Shown here: positions 6,072-12,137 of the stretch, piece after piece
Layout of the letters: each line of letters starts with the position of its first letter
Numbering within the stretch: position 1 is the first letter of the stretch
Assembly (NCBI GenBank): GCA_964292325.1
Contig: CAXYVG010000097.1
Coordinates: 1 to 12,137 of the forward strand
DNA length: 12,137 bases
Direction of reading: 5' to 3'
DNA from: CTSoil-075 sp964292325
GTDB lineage: Bacteria; Bacillota; Negativicutes; DSM-13327
The notes under the pieces: model-generated
What the model saw: only the letters and a program-made list of their open reading frames with translations
Told to the model about the DNA's origin: nothing
The model's database searches: none
Program-made: the position numbers and the translations under genes

Positions 6072-7310
6072 ATGGAAAAAACATCGAGAGGATTTCATAC
6101 AGTAACCATCGTTAAGACATTAACCAAAAAAGAAGCGTTAAAACTAATTGAGGATTTTGAGAGTTACGCAGAAAAAAAAGAGATTAAATTTTTTCAAATT
6201 CGTAAACTTAAATCTTCAGGTCACTTAGACGAATTTACCAAGTGGCTATATTCGACTTTTCCAGACTACTATATTGCACACTATCCAGAAAACAAAGGGA
6301 TTTTGTGGCTGTTGAGGTATAGCAATATTTCTCCTGGATTTATTAAGCAAGGTGAAGTGGATAAACCGTGTAGCATCAAAGCTACTATCAATCCTAAAAT
6401 ACTGACAGGTGAAAAGGACTATTTGGCAGCTGCTACCGTGGATTATCTTGAGAGTGCTGAAGCTTTATTTAACAATGAAGCAAAAAAAATCTCCCCCATA
6501 TTGGGGGAATATAGTCATTATTCGATGAATAGGCCAGATTACTGTGTCAATTTTGACCTAAGCGAATTGAAAATTCCATGTACGGCAGAGCAGATGATTA
6601 AGCTTATAAAACGTGGTAATATTCCGACACATTATTCTGAGTGGGTAGATGATAATGACAGCGCTAAAAACAGTTTCTATTTGGAGAGTAAATCTGTTAC
6701 CATCAACTGCTACCGGAAACATAAACAGTTAAAAGAAAAATTCGAGGACTGTCCTGATTTAGAAGCTTCGCAAAATCTCATTCGTTTCGAGGTGCAGTGT
6801 AACTATTTAAAAACATACTTTTTATCCAGGGATATAAAAAGAAAACAGGAACGATCTGAATCTGATGTAATACGGGAGATGTTATCAGAGGATTTTTGCA
6901 AGGAGATTATTAAGAAGTACTTTAATAAGGTTATACGGAGAGGCGATTATTTCACATTAAGCGAAGCCATAAGGCAGGTGCAATTACAGCATTTTTCGAA
7001 GAAAAAAGAAGTACGCCTCATCATGGAACTGAGAAGAATTAACCAGTTTCGAGGAATATACAAGGTAAGAGCTGCACTTCAAGGGGAAGAATTGGAAACG
7101 TTCAGGCGGACATTGAGAGACTTGTCTGAAATAAATGTTAATCCAGTCACTATCCCAAGAGAATGGAATATAACACGAATCCCAAATCTTATCGATGCCT
7201 ATGACAGGAGAGTTGAGGAGGAATTGTATAAACGGCAACAGGAAGAAATGAATTTTCAAATTTGGAATGACTACGTTGATGAATGTAAGAAAAAACATAA
7301 GAAACGCTGA
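6072..7310 (+). CDS. Probable replication initiator, phage/plasmid gene II/X type
   Basis: A 412-residue charged, soluble protein. Segments that recall gene II/X-type rolling-circle initiators of filamentous phages and plasmids are NRPDYCVNFDLSEL (about 153-166), a strand followed by INCYRKHKQLKEK (about 211-223), LIRFEVQCNYLKTYFL (236-251) and, near the C-terminus, NVNPVTIPREWNI. Members nick one strand at the origin with a tyrosine and start rolling-circle replication. I cannot point with certainty to the HUH metal motif or the catalytic Tyr, so the family call rests on these conserved blocks and is from memory. The C-terminus is very basic (ECKKKHKKR). Neighbours support it: a recombinase upstream and a set of nested inverted repeats starting 7 bases after the stop, where an origin could be. 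It could also be a transcription or mobilisation protein of the same fold. Confidence 0.55.
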   Translation: MEKTSRGFHTVTIVKTLTKKEALKLIEDFESYAEKKEIKFFQIRKLKSSGHLDEFTKWLYSTFPDYYIAHYPENKGILWLLRYSNISPGFIKQGEVDKPCSIKATINPKILTGEKDYLAAATVDYLESAEALFNNEAKKISPILGEYSHYSMNRPDYCVNFDLSELKIPCTAEQMIKLIKRGNIPTHYSEWVDDNDSAKNSFYLESKSVTINCYRKHKQLKEKFEDCPDLEASQNLIRFEVQCNYLKTYFLSRDIKRKQERSESDVIREMLSEDFCKEIIKKYFNKVIRRGDYFTLSEAIRQVQLQHFSKKKEVRLIMELRRINQFRGIYKVRAALQGEELETFRRTLRDLSEINVNPVTIPREWNITRIPNLIDAYDRRVEEELYKRQQEEMNFQIWNDYVDECKKKHKKR

Positions 7311-7316
7311 TAGGGC

Positions 7317-7419
7317 AGCCGGAGGTATTTACAGAAATAAGCCAAAGCAACATTGTAGAAAAATATAACTTCGGTAGTTTGCTTTAGGCGGATTAATCAG
7401 TAATCCGAGTTCTCCGGCT
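7317..7419. repeat. Nested inverted repeats after the replication gene (possible origin or structured RNA)
   Basis: An outer arm AGCCGGAG (7317-7324) pairs with CTCCGGCT (7412-7419). Inside lie AAAGCAA (7344-7350) with TTGCTTT (7379-7385), a small AACT/AGTT hairpin (7367-7379), and a perfect CGGATTA/TAATCCG hairpin (7389-7407, 5-base loop). Together they fold as a three-way junction of about 100 bases. The position directly after a probable initiator gene suggests a double- or single-strand origin; an RNA element is the alternative. It has no T-tract, so a simple terminator is unlikely. Confidence 0.5.
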
Positions 7420-7565
7420 TCATCAAAGATAACGATCATTCAGAGGGAAAATATGAACTAATTCGGAATAGGAACTATAACAATTATATCCACTGGTTTA
7501 ACAAGCATGGGATTAATAACTATGAGATGTCTAACGCCTATTCAGTATTGCCAAAAGGCACTTAA
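7404..7565 (+). other. Open frame of 53 codons without a start, possible gene debris
   Basis: Between stops at 7401 and 7563 the frame contains GKYELIRNRNYNNYIHW and INNYEMSNAYSVLPKG, which read like a normal soluble protein. There is no ATG except one deep inside and no ribosome binding site. It overlaps the outer inverted repeat. I do not recognise it. It may be the tail of a lost gene or chance. Confidence 0.25.
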
Positions 7566-7694
7566 AAGTTGTCTGATTTACTGCCGATAATCCATGATGG
7601 TTGAGTGATTGATGTAGTTACGTGTTCTCTGTTTGCGAATATAAAATGATAAAAAAGCATAAGATAAGTTAAAATGTATAATTTGTCCCTAATA

Positions 7695-7723
7695 TTGTTT
7701 TTGCGTCCCAAATGTGTTATGAT
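7695..7723 (+). promoter_or_regulatory. Extended -10 promoter for the AAA+/subtilase operon
   Basis: TTGTTT (7695-7700) and TATGAT (7718-7723) are separated by 17 bases, with a TG at 7715-7716 one base before the -10 hexamer. This is a good vegetative promoter. Transcription would begin near 7730 and leave a leader of about 295 bases before the ATPase start at 8026. The leader holds a hairpin and a short coupled ORF. Confidence 0.65.
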
Positions 7724-7863
7724 TCTAGGTATATAAATAGAAAGAATTAGTATGTAATTAAAACCTTTTATAGCAAAACAAGCAGGTTTCCTCGGAAGTC
7801 TCAGAAAGAACAAAAATGATAGTTATTTCATAGTGTCAAGAAACTGATAAGAATTAGAGGGCT

Positions 7864-7889
7864 TTCTAAAAAGGCAACGGCTTTTAGAA
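7864..7889 (+). repeat. Hairpin in the leader of the AAA+/subtilase operon
   Basis: TTCTAAAA (7864-7871) pairs with TTTTAGAA (7882-7889) around a 10-base loop that could add a G-C pair across a bulge. There is no T-tract after it, so it is not an obvious terminator. It might affect leader stability or translation. Confidence 0.35.
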
Positions 7890-7936
7890 CATCAAAGGTT
7901 TGTTTAGTTCTTGATGACGGTTATAGGATATAGTTC

Positions 7937-8029
7937 ATGATTAAGGTTGGTAGAAAAAATGATTTCAGTTTTTGTGCCTTGAGAGGTGAGCCATTTACGA
8001 CATATAGAGAAAGGACTGGACCAAAATGA
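7937..8029 (+). CDS. 30-codon ORF overlapping the AAA+ ATPase start (ATGA)
   Basis: The ORF begins ATG at 7937, 8 bases after AGGA (7925-7928), and its TGA stop at 8027 overlaps the ATPase ATG at 8026 as ATGA. The peptide starts MIKVGRKNDFSF and ends FTTYRERTGPK; it is basic and not recognised. A stop precedes the ATG in frame, so it is not the tail of a longer ORF. The arrangement would allow translational coupling to the ATPase. It could also be the last piece of a decayed gene or a chance ORF, because the ATPase has its own AAAGGA (8010-8015). Confidence 0.35.
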   Translation: MIKVGRKNDFSFCALRGEPFTTYRERTGPK

Positions 8030-9063
8030 AAAAGAAGAATGTTTTAAACTTAATAAAATATTATGCTGAAAAAAATGATACTGCCTTTAGAAATGAAGCA
8101 TATGAGATTGCCAGACATTTTGATCAAATTAATAACTATCAACTTTCTGAGTATATTATGGCACTTTTGTCAGATACAAATACTTTCTCTCCGCAAATGG
8201 ATACATCAACACATATGTTTTTTAAACGAGTAGATGTTAATACCGATTCGCTTCCTTTGCCGGATAGTATAAAAGATAGTGTTTTAGGCATTGTAAATGC
8301 AATTGGTCACAATGCAGGAGTAAACAAGTTTTTATTTGAAGGGCCACCAGGAACAGGAAAAACAGAAACTGCAAAACAAATAGCACGCATACTTGAAAGG
8401 GAATTATTTGTAGTTGATTTTGATTTAGTTATTGATAGCAAGCTTGGTCAAACATCTAAAAATATAGCAAGCCTTTTCGACGAAATACGCAATCTATCAC
8501 ATCCAGAAAAAGTTGTTGTGTTGTTTGATGAGATAGATGCAATAGCTATTGATAGAATTAACTCAAATGATTTGCGTGAAATGGGAAGAGCGACATCTTC
8601 AATTTTAAAGGGATTAGATAGTTTGAATGATACTGTAGTACTAATTGCCACTACTAATCTATATAAAGCTTTTGATAAAGCCCTAATAAGAAGATTTGAT
8701 TCCGTGATAGATTTTAGCAGTTATACGAAGGAAGACCTTATAGATATTGGTGAAATAATACTGAATGACTTATTAATTAAATTTAAATCTGCAGGTAGGA
8801 ATATGAGGTTGTTTAGAAAAATTTTAGGTTGTATGAATCAAATACCTTATCCTGGCGAGTTGAAAAATCTTATAAAAACTTCATTAGCTTTTAGTGATCC
8901 AAACAATGAATATGACTATCTGAAAAGAATTTATGCCGCTGTAAATAAACAAAATGCAGAAACAACATTGAAAGATATACAAGACAAAGGATTTACTGTG
9001 CGAGAAATTGAAATTTTAACTGGCGTTTCCAAAAGTCAGGTATCGCGAGAGTTGAGGGAGTAG
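8026..9063 (+). CDS. AAA+ ATPase with C-terminal helix-turn-helix, partner of the subtilase
   Basis: A 345-residue protein. A helical N-terminal region (1-75) precedes a classic AAA domain (about 76-260): Walker A GPPGTGKT at 106-113, Walker B VVVLFDEIDA at 163-172 with Asp168 and Glu169, sensor 1 ATTN at 208-211 and a double arginine finger in ALIRRFD at 222-223. All residues for ATP hydrolysis and ring assembly are present. The lid (about 265-310) is followed by a helix-turn-helix at about 317-345 (GFTVREIEILTGVSKSQVSREL), unusual for a member of this group, which could bind DNA or a partner. The nearest relatives by motif are FtsH/spastin/CDC48-like classic AAA proteins. AAAGGA lies 10 bases before the ATG. 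The next gene, a subtilisin-like protease, starts within 7 bases of the stop, so the two are co-translated. It probably senses or unfolds something for the protease; this is inferred from pairing. It is distinctly AT-rich compared with the first four kilobases. Confidence 0.9.
   Translation: MKKKNVLNLIKYYAEKNDTAFRNEAYEIARHFDQINNYQLSEYIMALLSDTNTFSPQMDTSTHMFFKRVDVNTDSLPLPDSIKDSVLGIVNAIGHNAGVNKFLFEGPPGTGKTETAKQIARILERELFVVDFDLVIDSKLGQTSKNIASLFDEIRNLSHPEKVVVLFDEIDAIAIDRINSNDLREMGRATSSILKGLDSLNDTVVLIATTNLYKAFDKALIRRFDSVIDFSSYTKEDLIDIGEIILNDLLIKFKSAGRNMRLFRKILGCMNQIPYPGELKNLIKTSLAFSDPNNEYDYLKRIYAAVNKQNAETTLKDIQDKGFTVREIEILTGVSKSQVSRELRE
9054..9060 (+). promoter_or_regulatory. Ribosome binding site that sets the subtilase start
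   Basis: GAGGGAG at the very end of the ATPase gene is 9 bases before the ATG at 9070 and only 3 bases before an in-frame TTG at 9064. Spacing favours the ATG. Confidence 0.7.
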
Positions 9064-9069
9064 TTGCAT

Positions 9070-11289
9070 ATGAATAATTTATTACAACTAAAAGGAACAT
9101 TTGAGCAAGCATCTAGTAATTCACGTCCTGGGGCTCCTAATTTACCTTCCGGAAAATCTGTTAAAATATCACAATTGAAACACCTTCAAAAAAACTTAAT
9201 AGAATTGAAAAAGTTTTGGTCGAAGGAAAACATAGTTTCTGGAGCACTAGTTAGCGTATTCTATAATAAAGTTGCTGCTAAAAGTAATAGGATGCAAGGT
9301 CTATTATCGAAGAGTAACATTACTGCAAATAGCTCGATTGTTGGTGCAAGATTTACGAAAGATGAATCTCCAAAACATATAATTACTCATTATGTTTCTA
9401 TAGAACTGATAGATGAATCAATTGAGCGATTAGATAAATGCATTAGCCTATTAAATGAAAAATTTGATGGGACGATCACTCATGATGTAATCAAGAAAAT
9501 CAATTCAAAGCAAATTGCCTTTGCCCCAGTAAAGATTGCAAAAACTAATTTTCTTAAAGTGATAGTAGATGCTTTTTATATTGAAAAATTTGATGTGTTA
9601 GTTGATGATATAGATTTAAAAGATGAAACTATTATTACTATATATAAGACAGATGTTAAAGCAACAAAAATAATGGAAAAATTAGGTATTAACTTGCAGT
9701 TTGCTAGAGTTATGGATGATACGACTATTTTATTGAGACCTGATGAATTAACTATCTTAAAGCAAAAAGCTCCCTATTTAATATCTATGGCAGTCAGTGA
9801 TATAACACAATTAACAAAGGTTGATTTTGATTTTTATGGAGATGATGTAATCACTATTCCGGCACCTAAGAATGAACCTGTAATTGGTGTAATTGATACT
9901 ATGTTTGATGAAAATGTTTATTTTTCTGAGTGGGTAGAATTTAAAAATATGTTACCTGAAGATATTCCGTTATCGCCCACTGACTATAATCATGGGACGG
10001 CAGTAGCATCTATTATAGTAGACGGACCGGCATCTAACCCTCAGATGGATGATGGGTGTGGAAGGTTTCGTGTGCGACATTTTGGTGTTGCCGCAGGAAA
10101 TCAGTTTAGTTCATTTACGATTTTAAGAAATATTAGTGAAATAATAGCGTCAAATAAAGATATTAAAGTTTGGAATTTATCCCTTGGATCTAAGCTTGAA
10201 ATAAATAAAAATTTCATTTCACCTGAAGCAGCGGTGCTGGACAGGATACAATACGAAAATGATGTAATATTTATTATTGCTGGAACTAATAAATCTTTTA
10301 CTGAAAAACAATCTAAGGCTATCGGGGCTCCTGCAGATTCTATAAATTCGCTGGTGGTTAATTCTGTTGGTTTTGATAATAGTCCTGCCTCTTATGCTCG
10401 GAAAGGTCCAGTATTATCGTTTTTTACAAAACCAGATATCAGCTATTACGGTGGTGATGGAACAAATCTTATGCGAGTATGCACTCCAACTGGTGAAGCC
10501 TGTGTAAGAGGGACTTCCTTTGCAGCTCCTTGGATAGCAAGGAAAATGTCGTATCTAATTAATATTTTAGGATTAAGCCGGGAAGTGGCAAAAGCTTTGA
10601 TCATCAATGTAGCAACTGGTTGGAACAAACAAATTCTTGACTCTTCTCTTATTGGGCATGGAATAGTTCCAATTAAAATTGATGATATTGTTCGATGCTC
10701 AGATGATGAGATTCAATTTGTTTTATCGGGTGTCTCGGAAAAATACGACACTTATAATTATAATATTCCTGTGCCTATAAGTAAGGAAAAGCATCCTTTT
10801 ATTGTAAAAGCAACTTTATGCTATTTCCCATGTTGCTCACGAAGCCAAGGTGTTGATTATACAAATACAGAGCTTGAAATACAACTTGGTAGGATAAATG
10901 ATGATGGAATAAAACCCATAGACAATAATTATCAAAGTGCGGAAGCTGAACATTTTACATGGGAGGAAGATGCAAGAAAGTATTTTAGAAAATGGGATAA
11001 TGTAAAGCACATTAGAGAAGTGTATAAAAAAGGAAACCGTGCGAAAAAATGCTATAATAAAGGGATTTGGGGAATAAGTTTAAAGACAAAAGAGCGTTTA
11101 GATGAAAAATATGGAATAGGGATAAAGTTTGGTATTGTAGTAACATTAAAAGAGATAGATGGCGTTAATCGAATTGATGATTTTATAAAAAACTGTTCCC
11201 TCAGAGGATGGCTTGTTAATAAAATTGATGTTGAAAATAGAATTGAGATCTACAATGTTGCTGAAGAAGAAATTGAATTTGATGGTTGA
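9070..11289 (+). CDS. Intracellular subtilisin-like (S8) serine protease paired with an AAA+ ATPase
   Basis: A 739-residue protein with no signal peptide or transmembrane segment. Residues about 1-260 are an N-terminal domain of mixed fold. The peptidase S8 domain follows (about 265-520) with an intact triad: Asp276 in VIGVIDTMFD, His308 in NHGTAVAS and Ser483 in GTSFAAP; the oxyanion Asn407 is in IIAGTN. A C-terminal domain of about 200 residues, with KATLCYFPCC and QGVDYTNTELEIQLGRI, looks like a beta-rich module typical of AAA-associated subtilases (from memory). The order AAA+ then S8 peptidase is a recurrent pair in bacterial defence islands; the protease may be held inactive or supplied with substrate by the ATPase. 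There is no classical secreted-subtilisin propeptide, so it likely needs other activation. A role in general proteolysis cannot be excluded. The downstream DUF2188 gene is 41 bases away with its own ribosome binding site. Confidence 0.93.
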   Translation: MNNLLQLKGTFEQASSNSRPGAPNLPSGKSVKISQLKHLQKNLIELKKFWSKENIVSGALVSVFYNKVAAKSNRMQGLLSKSNITANSSIVGARFTKDESPKHIITHYVSIELIDESIERLDKCISLLNEKFDGTITHDVIKKINSKQIAFAPVKIAKTNFLKVIVDAFYIEKFDVLVDDIDLKDETIITIYKTDVKATKIMEKLGINLQFARVMDDTTILLRPDELTILKQKAPYLISMAVSDITQLTKVDFDFYGDDVITIPAPKNEPVIGVIDTMFDENVYFSEWVEFKNMLPEDIPLSPTDYNHGTAVASIIVDGPASNPQMDDGCGRFRVRHFGVAAGNQFSSFTILRNISEIIASNKDIKVWNLSLGSKLEINKNFISPEAAVLDRIQYENDVIFIIAGTNKSFTEKQSKAIGAPADSINSLVVNSVGFDNSPASYARKGPVLSFFTKPDISYYGGDGTNLMRVCTPTGEACVRGTSFAAPWIARKMSYLINILGLSREVAKALIINVATGWNKQILDSSLIGHGIVPIKIDDIVRCSDDEIQFVLSGVSEKYDTYNYNIPVPISKEKHPFIVKATLCYFPCCSRSQGVDYTNTELEIQLGRINDDGIKPIDNNYQSAEAEHFTWEEDARKYFRKWDNVKHIREVYKKGNRAKKCYNKGIWGISLKTKERLDEKYGIGIKFGIVVTLKEIDGVNRIDDFIKNCSLRGWLVNKIDVENRIEIYNVAEEEIEFDG

Positions 11290-11330
11290 GTATAACACTT
11301 GCACTTGCAAAAAAGGAAAGGAGTATTAAA

Positions 11331-11553
11331 ATGGGGAAAAATCAACATGTAACAGCACACCCTAACGGTGGGTGGCAAGTAAAGGGTTCTGGCAATTCGA
11401 GAGCAACTGTGAATCAACACACAATCTGATGCTATAAGTATTGCTAGAGAAATAGCGATAAATCAGCAATCAGAAGTAGTTATTCATCGTCCTAATGGTC
11501 AAATAAGAGATAAAAACTCTTACGGAAATGACCCATTTCCACCAAAAGGATAA
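11331..11553 (+). pseudogene. DUF2188 gene broken by a frameshift
   Basis: Starts MGKNQHVTAHPNGGWQVKG with AAAGGAG 7 bases upstream. After GNSRATVNQHT the frame hits a TGA at 11427, while another frame carries on with the rest of the family signature: TQSDAISIAREIAINQQ, then SEVVIHRPNGQI and RDKNSYGNDPFPPKG, ending at 11551. Joined, they give a normal DUF2188 protein of about 74 residues. The junction lies in a CACACA run (11417-11422, continuing ACAA); loss of one CA would explain the shift. DUF2188 proteins are small, soluble and of unknown function. It is 41 bases after the protease stop, so it was the third operon gene. A sequencing error is the alternative. Confidence 0.85.
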
Positions 11554-11561
11554 TATGACAG

Positions 11562-11606
11562 AAAACTTCGTGTTTACAGAAATTATGCTGTAAATGCGAA
11601 GTTTTT
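11562..11606 (+). terminator. Long terminator hairpin closing the AAA+/subtilase operon
   Basis: AAAACTTCGTGTTTACAG (11562-11579) pairs with CTGTAAATGCGAAGTTTT (11588-11605) over 18 positions, two of them G-T wobbles, with an 8-base loop, and ends in a T-run. The A-run on the left means it could also stop transcription arriving from the right. It begins 8 bases after the DUF2188 stop. Confidence 0.85.
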
Positions 11607-11811
11607 GTATTATAATAGAAGGATTAATACATTGCTTTCTGGTTTGGAGAAAATTGTTTCATCTGTTGCGGAAATGCGTAATGCAAGCAGTGATGCCCAC
11701 GGTGTGGGTAATCGAAGATTAAACATTGCCGAACATCATGCAAGACTTCTTGTAAACTCGGTCATGACAATGGCTGAGTTCGTTTTATCAATTGGTAATA
11801 ACGTCAAATAA
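11605..11811 (+). pseudogene. Fragment of an abortive-infection protein (Abi_C-like domain)
   Basis: The frame contains LLSGLEKIVSSVAEMRNASS, then DAHGVGNRRLNIAEHHARLL and VNSVMTMAEFVLSI. The core RN-x-DAHG-x-G followed by HARL-x-VN-x-x-x-TMAEF matches the end of the Abi_C domain (abortive infection C-terminus) as known from phage-resistance proteins. Only about 60 residues remain, so the N-terminal part is gone. The only upstream start is a TTG inside the T-tract of the preceding terminator, with no ribosome binding site, so the piece is probably not translated. It is the trace of another defence gene in the same island. An ATG in the middle (11674) is not credible as a start. Confidence 0.6.
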
Positions 11812-11923
11812 GAGGTGCCAAAATTCATAGTTATTTTGACTAATATTGAATTGATTTGTGGTCTTTAACCCCGCGTTATATCTGAGGTTAATGGCATTTA
11901 CTTAAATTGCTAACTTCGGCGAA

Positions 11924-11992
11924 ATGCTAAATACGGTGCAGGAACACATGGGTAAGAAGAATATGTGGTGTGGGTGTGAAGTCGAAGAGTAG
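11924..11992 (+). other. 22-codon open frame, possible gene debris
   Basis: The frame reads MLNTVQEHMGKKNM and then a short Cys-containing tail. The block TVQEHMG recalls the C-terminal TVQExMGH box of tyrosine recombinases, but the His is replaced and too little remains. There is no ribosome binding site. I record it as a weak hint only. Confidence 0.12.
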
Positions 11993-12001
11993 GGATTGAA
12001 G

Positions 12002-12045
12002 AAGCATTTGAGAATCAGTAGTATACTGGATTCTCAAATGCTTTT
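12002..12045. terminator. Perfect 15-bp hairpin, probable terminator
   Basis: AAGCATTTGAGAATC (12002-12016) pairs exactly with GATTCTCAAATGCTT (12029-12043); a further AGT/ACT pairing across a bulged G leaves a 5-base loop. It is followed by only TT then CC, so the T-tract is weak. No gene ends nearby on the plus strand. Confidence 0.55.
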
Positions 12046-12137
12046 CCTGTAAGTACAGCAATTGGTTATAACATTTAATTGATCCTGAATTATTCATGGT
12101 GATCTAAAACCACCATATTTGTGTATAACTTTTCGCA

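Larger units (their letters stand above)
11812..12137. other. Right end of the window with no convincing gene
   Basis: This stretch holds no ORF of credible length with a ribosome binding site. It contains a 22-codon open frame (11924-11992), a strong hairpin (12002-12043) and a small ATGGTG/CACCAT hairpin (12096-12116). Confidence 0.6.

Noticed and set aside
7317..7419. Integron attC site
   Set aside because: Lacks the GTTRRRY and RYYYAAC end boxes, and no integron cassettes flank it.
7318..7422. tRNA-like fold
   Set aside because: The outer 7-8 bp stem and a short 3' tail suggest an acceptor stem, but there is no T-loop, D-loop or anticodon arm pattern.
7562..7813. 83-codon minus-strand ORF, hydrophobic
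   Set aside because: No ribosome binding site, lies over the operon promoter and leader, and the composition is what AT-rich non-coding DNA gives.
7979..8006. TTGAGA and CATATA as a promoter close to the ATPase
   Set aside because: Transcription would start inside the ribosome binding site at 8010-8015, leaving no usable leader; the 7695-7723 promoter is better.

Overview
The window is AT-rich bacterial accessory DNA. DUF960, a protein like the N-terminal domain of CD1247, purine-rich Shine-Dalgarno sites and low GC all point to a Bacillota host, possibly of the Clostridia/Negativicutes type; I cannot name a genus. There are no rRNA, tRNA or CRISPR features. RadC, a serine recombinase, a probable plasmid/phage-type replication initiator and several broken genes indicate a mobile or formerly mobile element.

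Region 1 (1-4003) is a plus-strand operon. It holds the 3' part of a RavA-like MoxR AAA+ ATPase, a ViaA-like VWA protein, a DUF6744-like partner, a short helical protein resembling CD1247 without its C-terminal part, and a DUF960 protein. It ends at a strong hairpin terminator. AAA+ plus VWA pairs usually act as a remodelling motor with its adaptor; the three small downstream genes may be partners or passengers.

Region 2 (4004-5868) starts with an intact orphan RadC-family JAB protein. Facing it on the minus strand is a previously easy-to-miss 46-residue ORF with a strong ribosome binding site; the two genes share a bidirectional terminator. Beyond them a small serine recombinase gene sits between what look like two halves of a second, degraded radC. 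The right half is clear and the left half is tentative.

Region 3 (5869-7565) carries a 412-residue protein resembling gene II/X-type replication initiators. Immediately downstream is a nest of inverted repeats that may be an origin or a structured RNA.

Region 4 (7566-11606) is the most interesting part. An extended -10 promoter is followed by a leader of about 300 nt, a 30-codon ORF overlapping the next gene by ATGA, a classic AAA+ ATPase with a C-terminal helix-turn-helix, and a 739-residue intracellular subtilisin-like protease with an intact Asp/His/Ser triad. A DUF2188 gene broken by a frameshift and an Abi_C-like fragment follow, with a long terminator hairpin. AAA+/subtilase pairs of this layout are known from bacterial defence islands; a defence role here is inference. 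The AAA+ protein would recognise or remodel a trigger or substrate and the protease would cut.

Region 5 (11812-12137) holds no convincing gene, only a perfect 15-bp terminator-like hairpin and a very short open frame.
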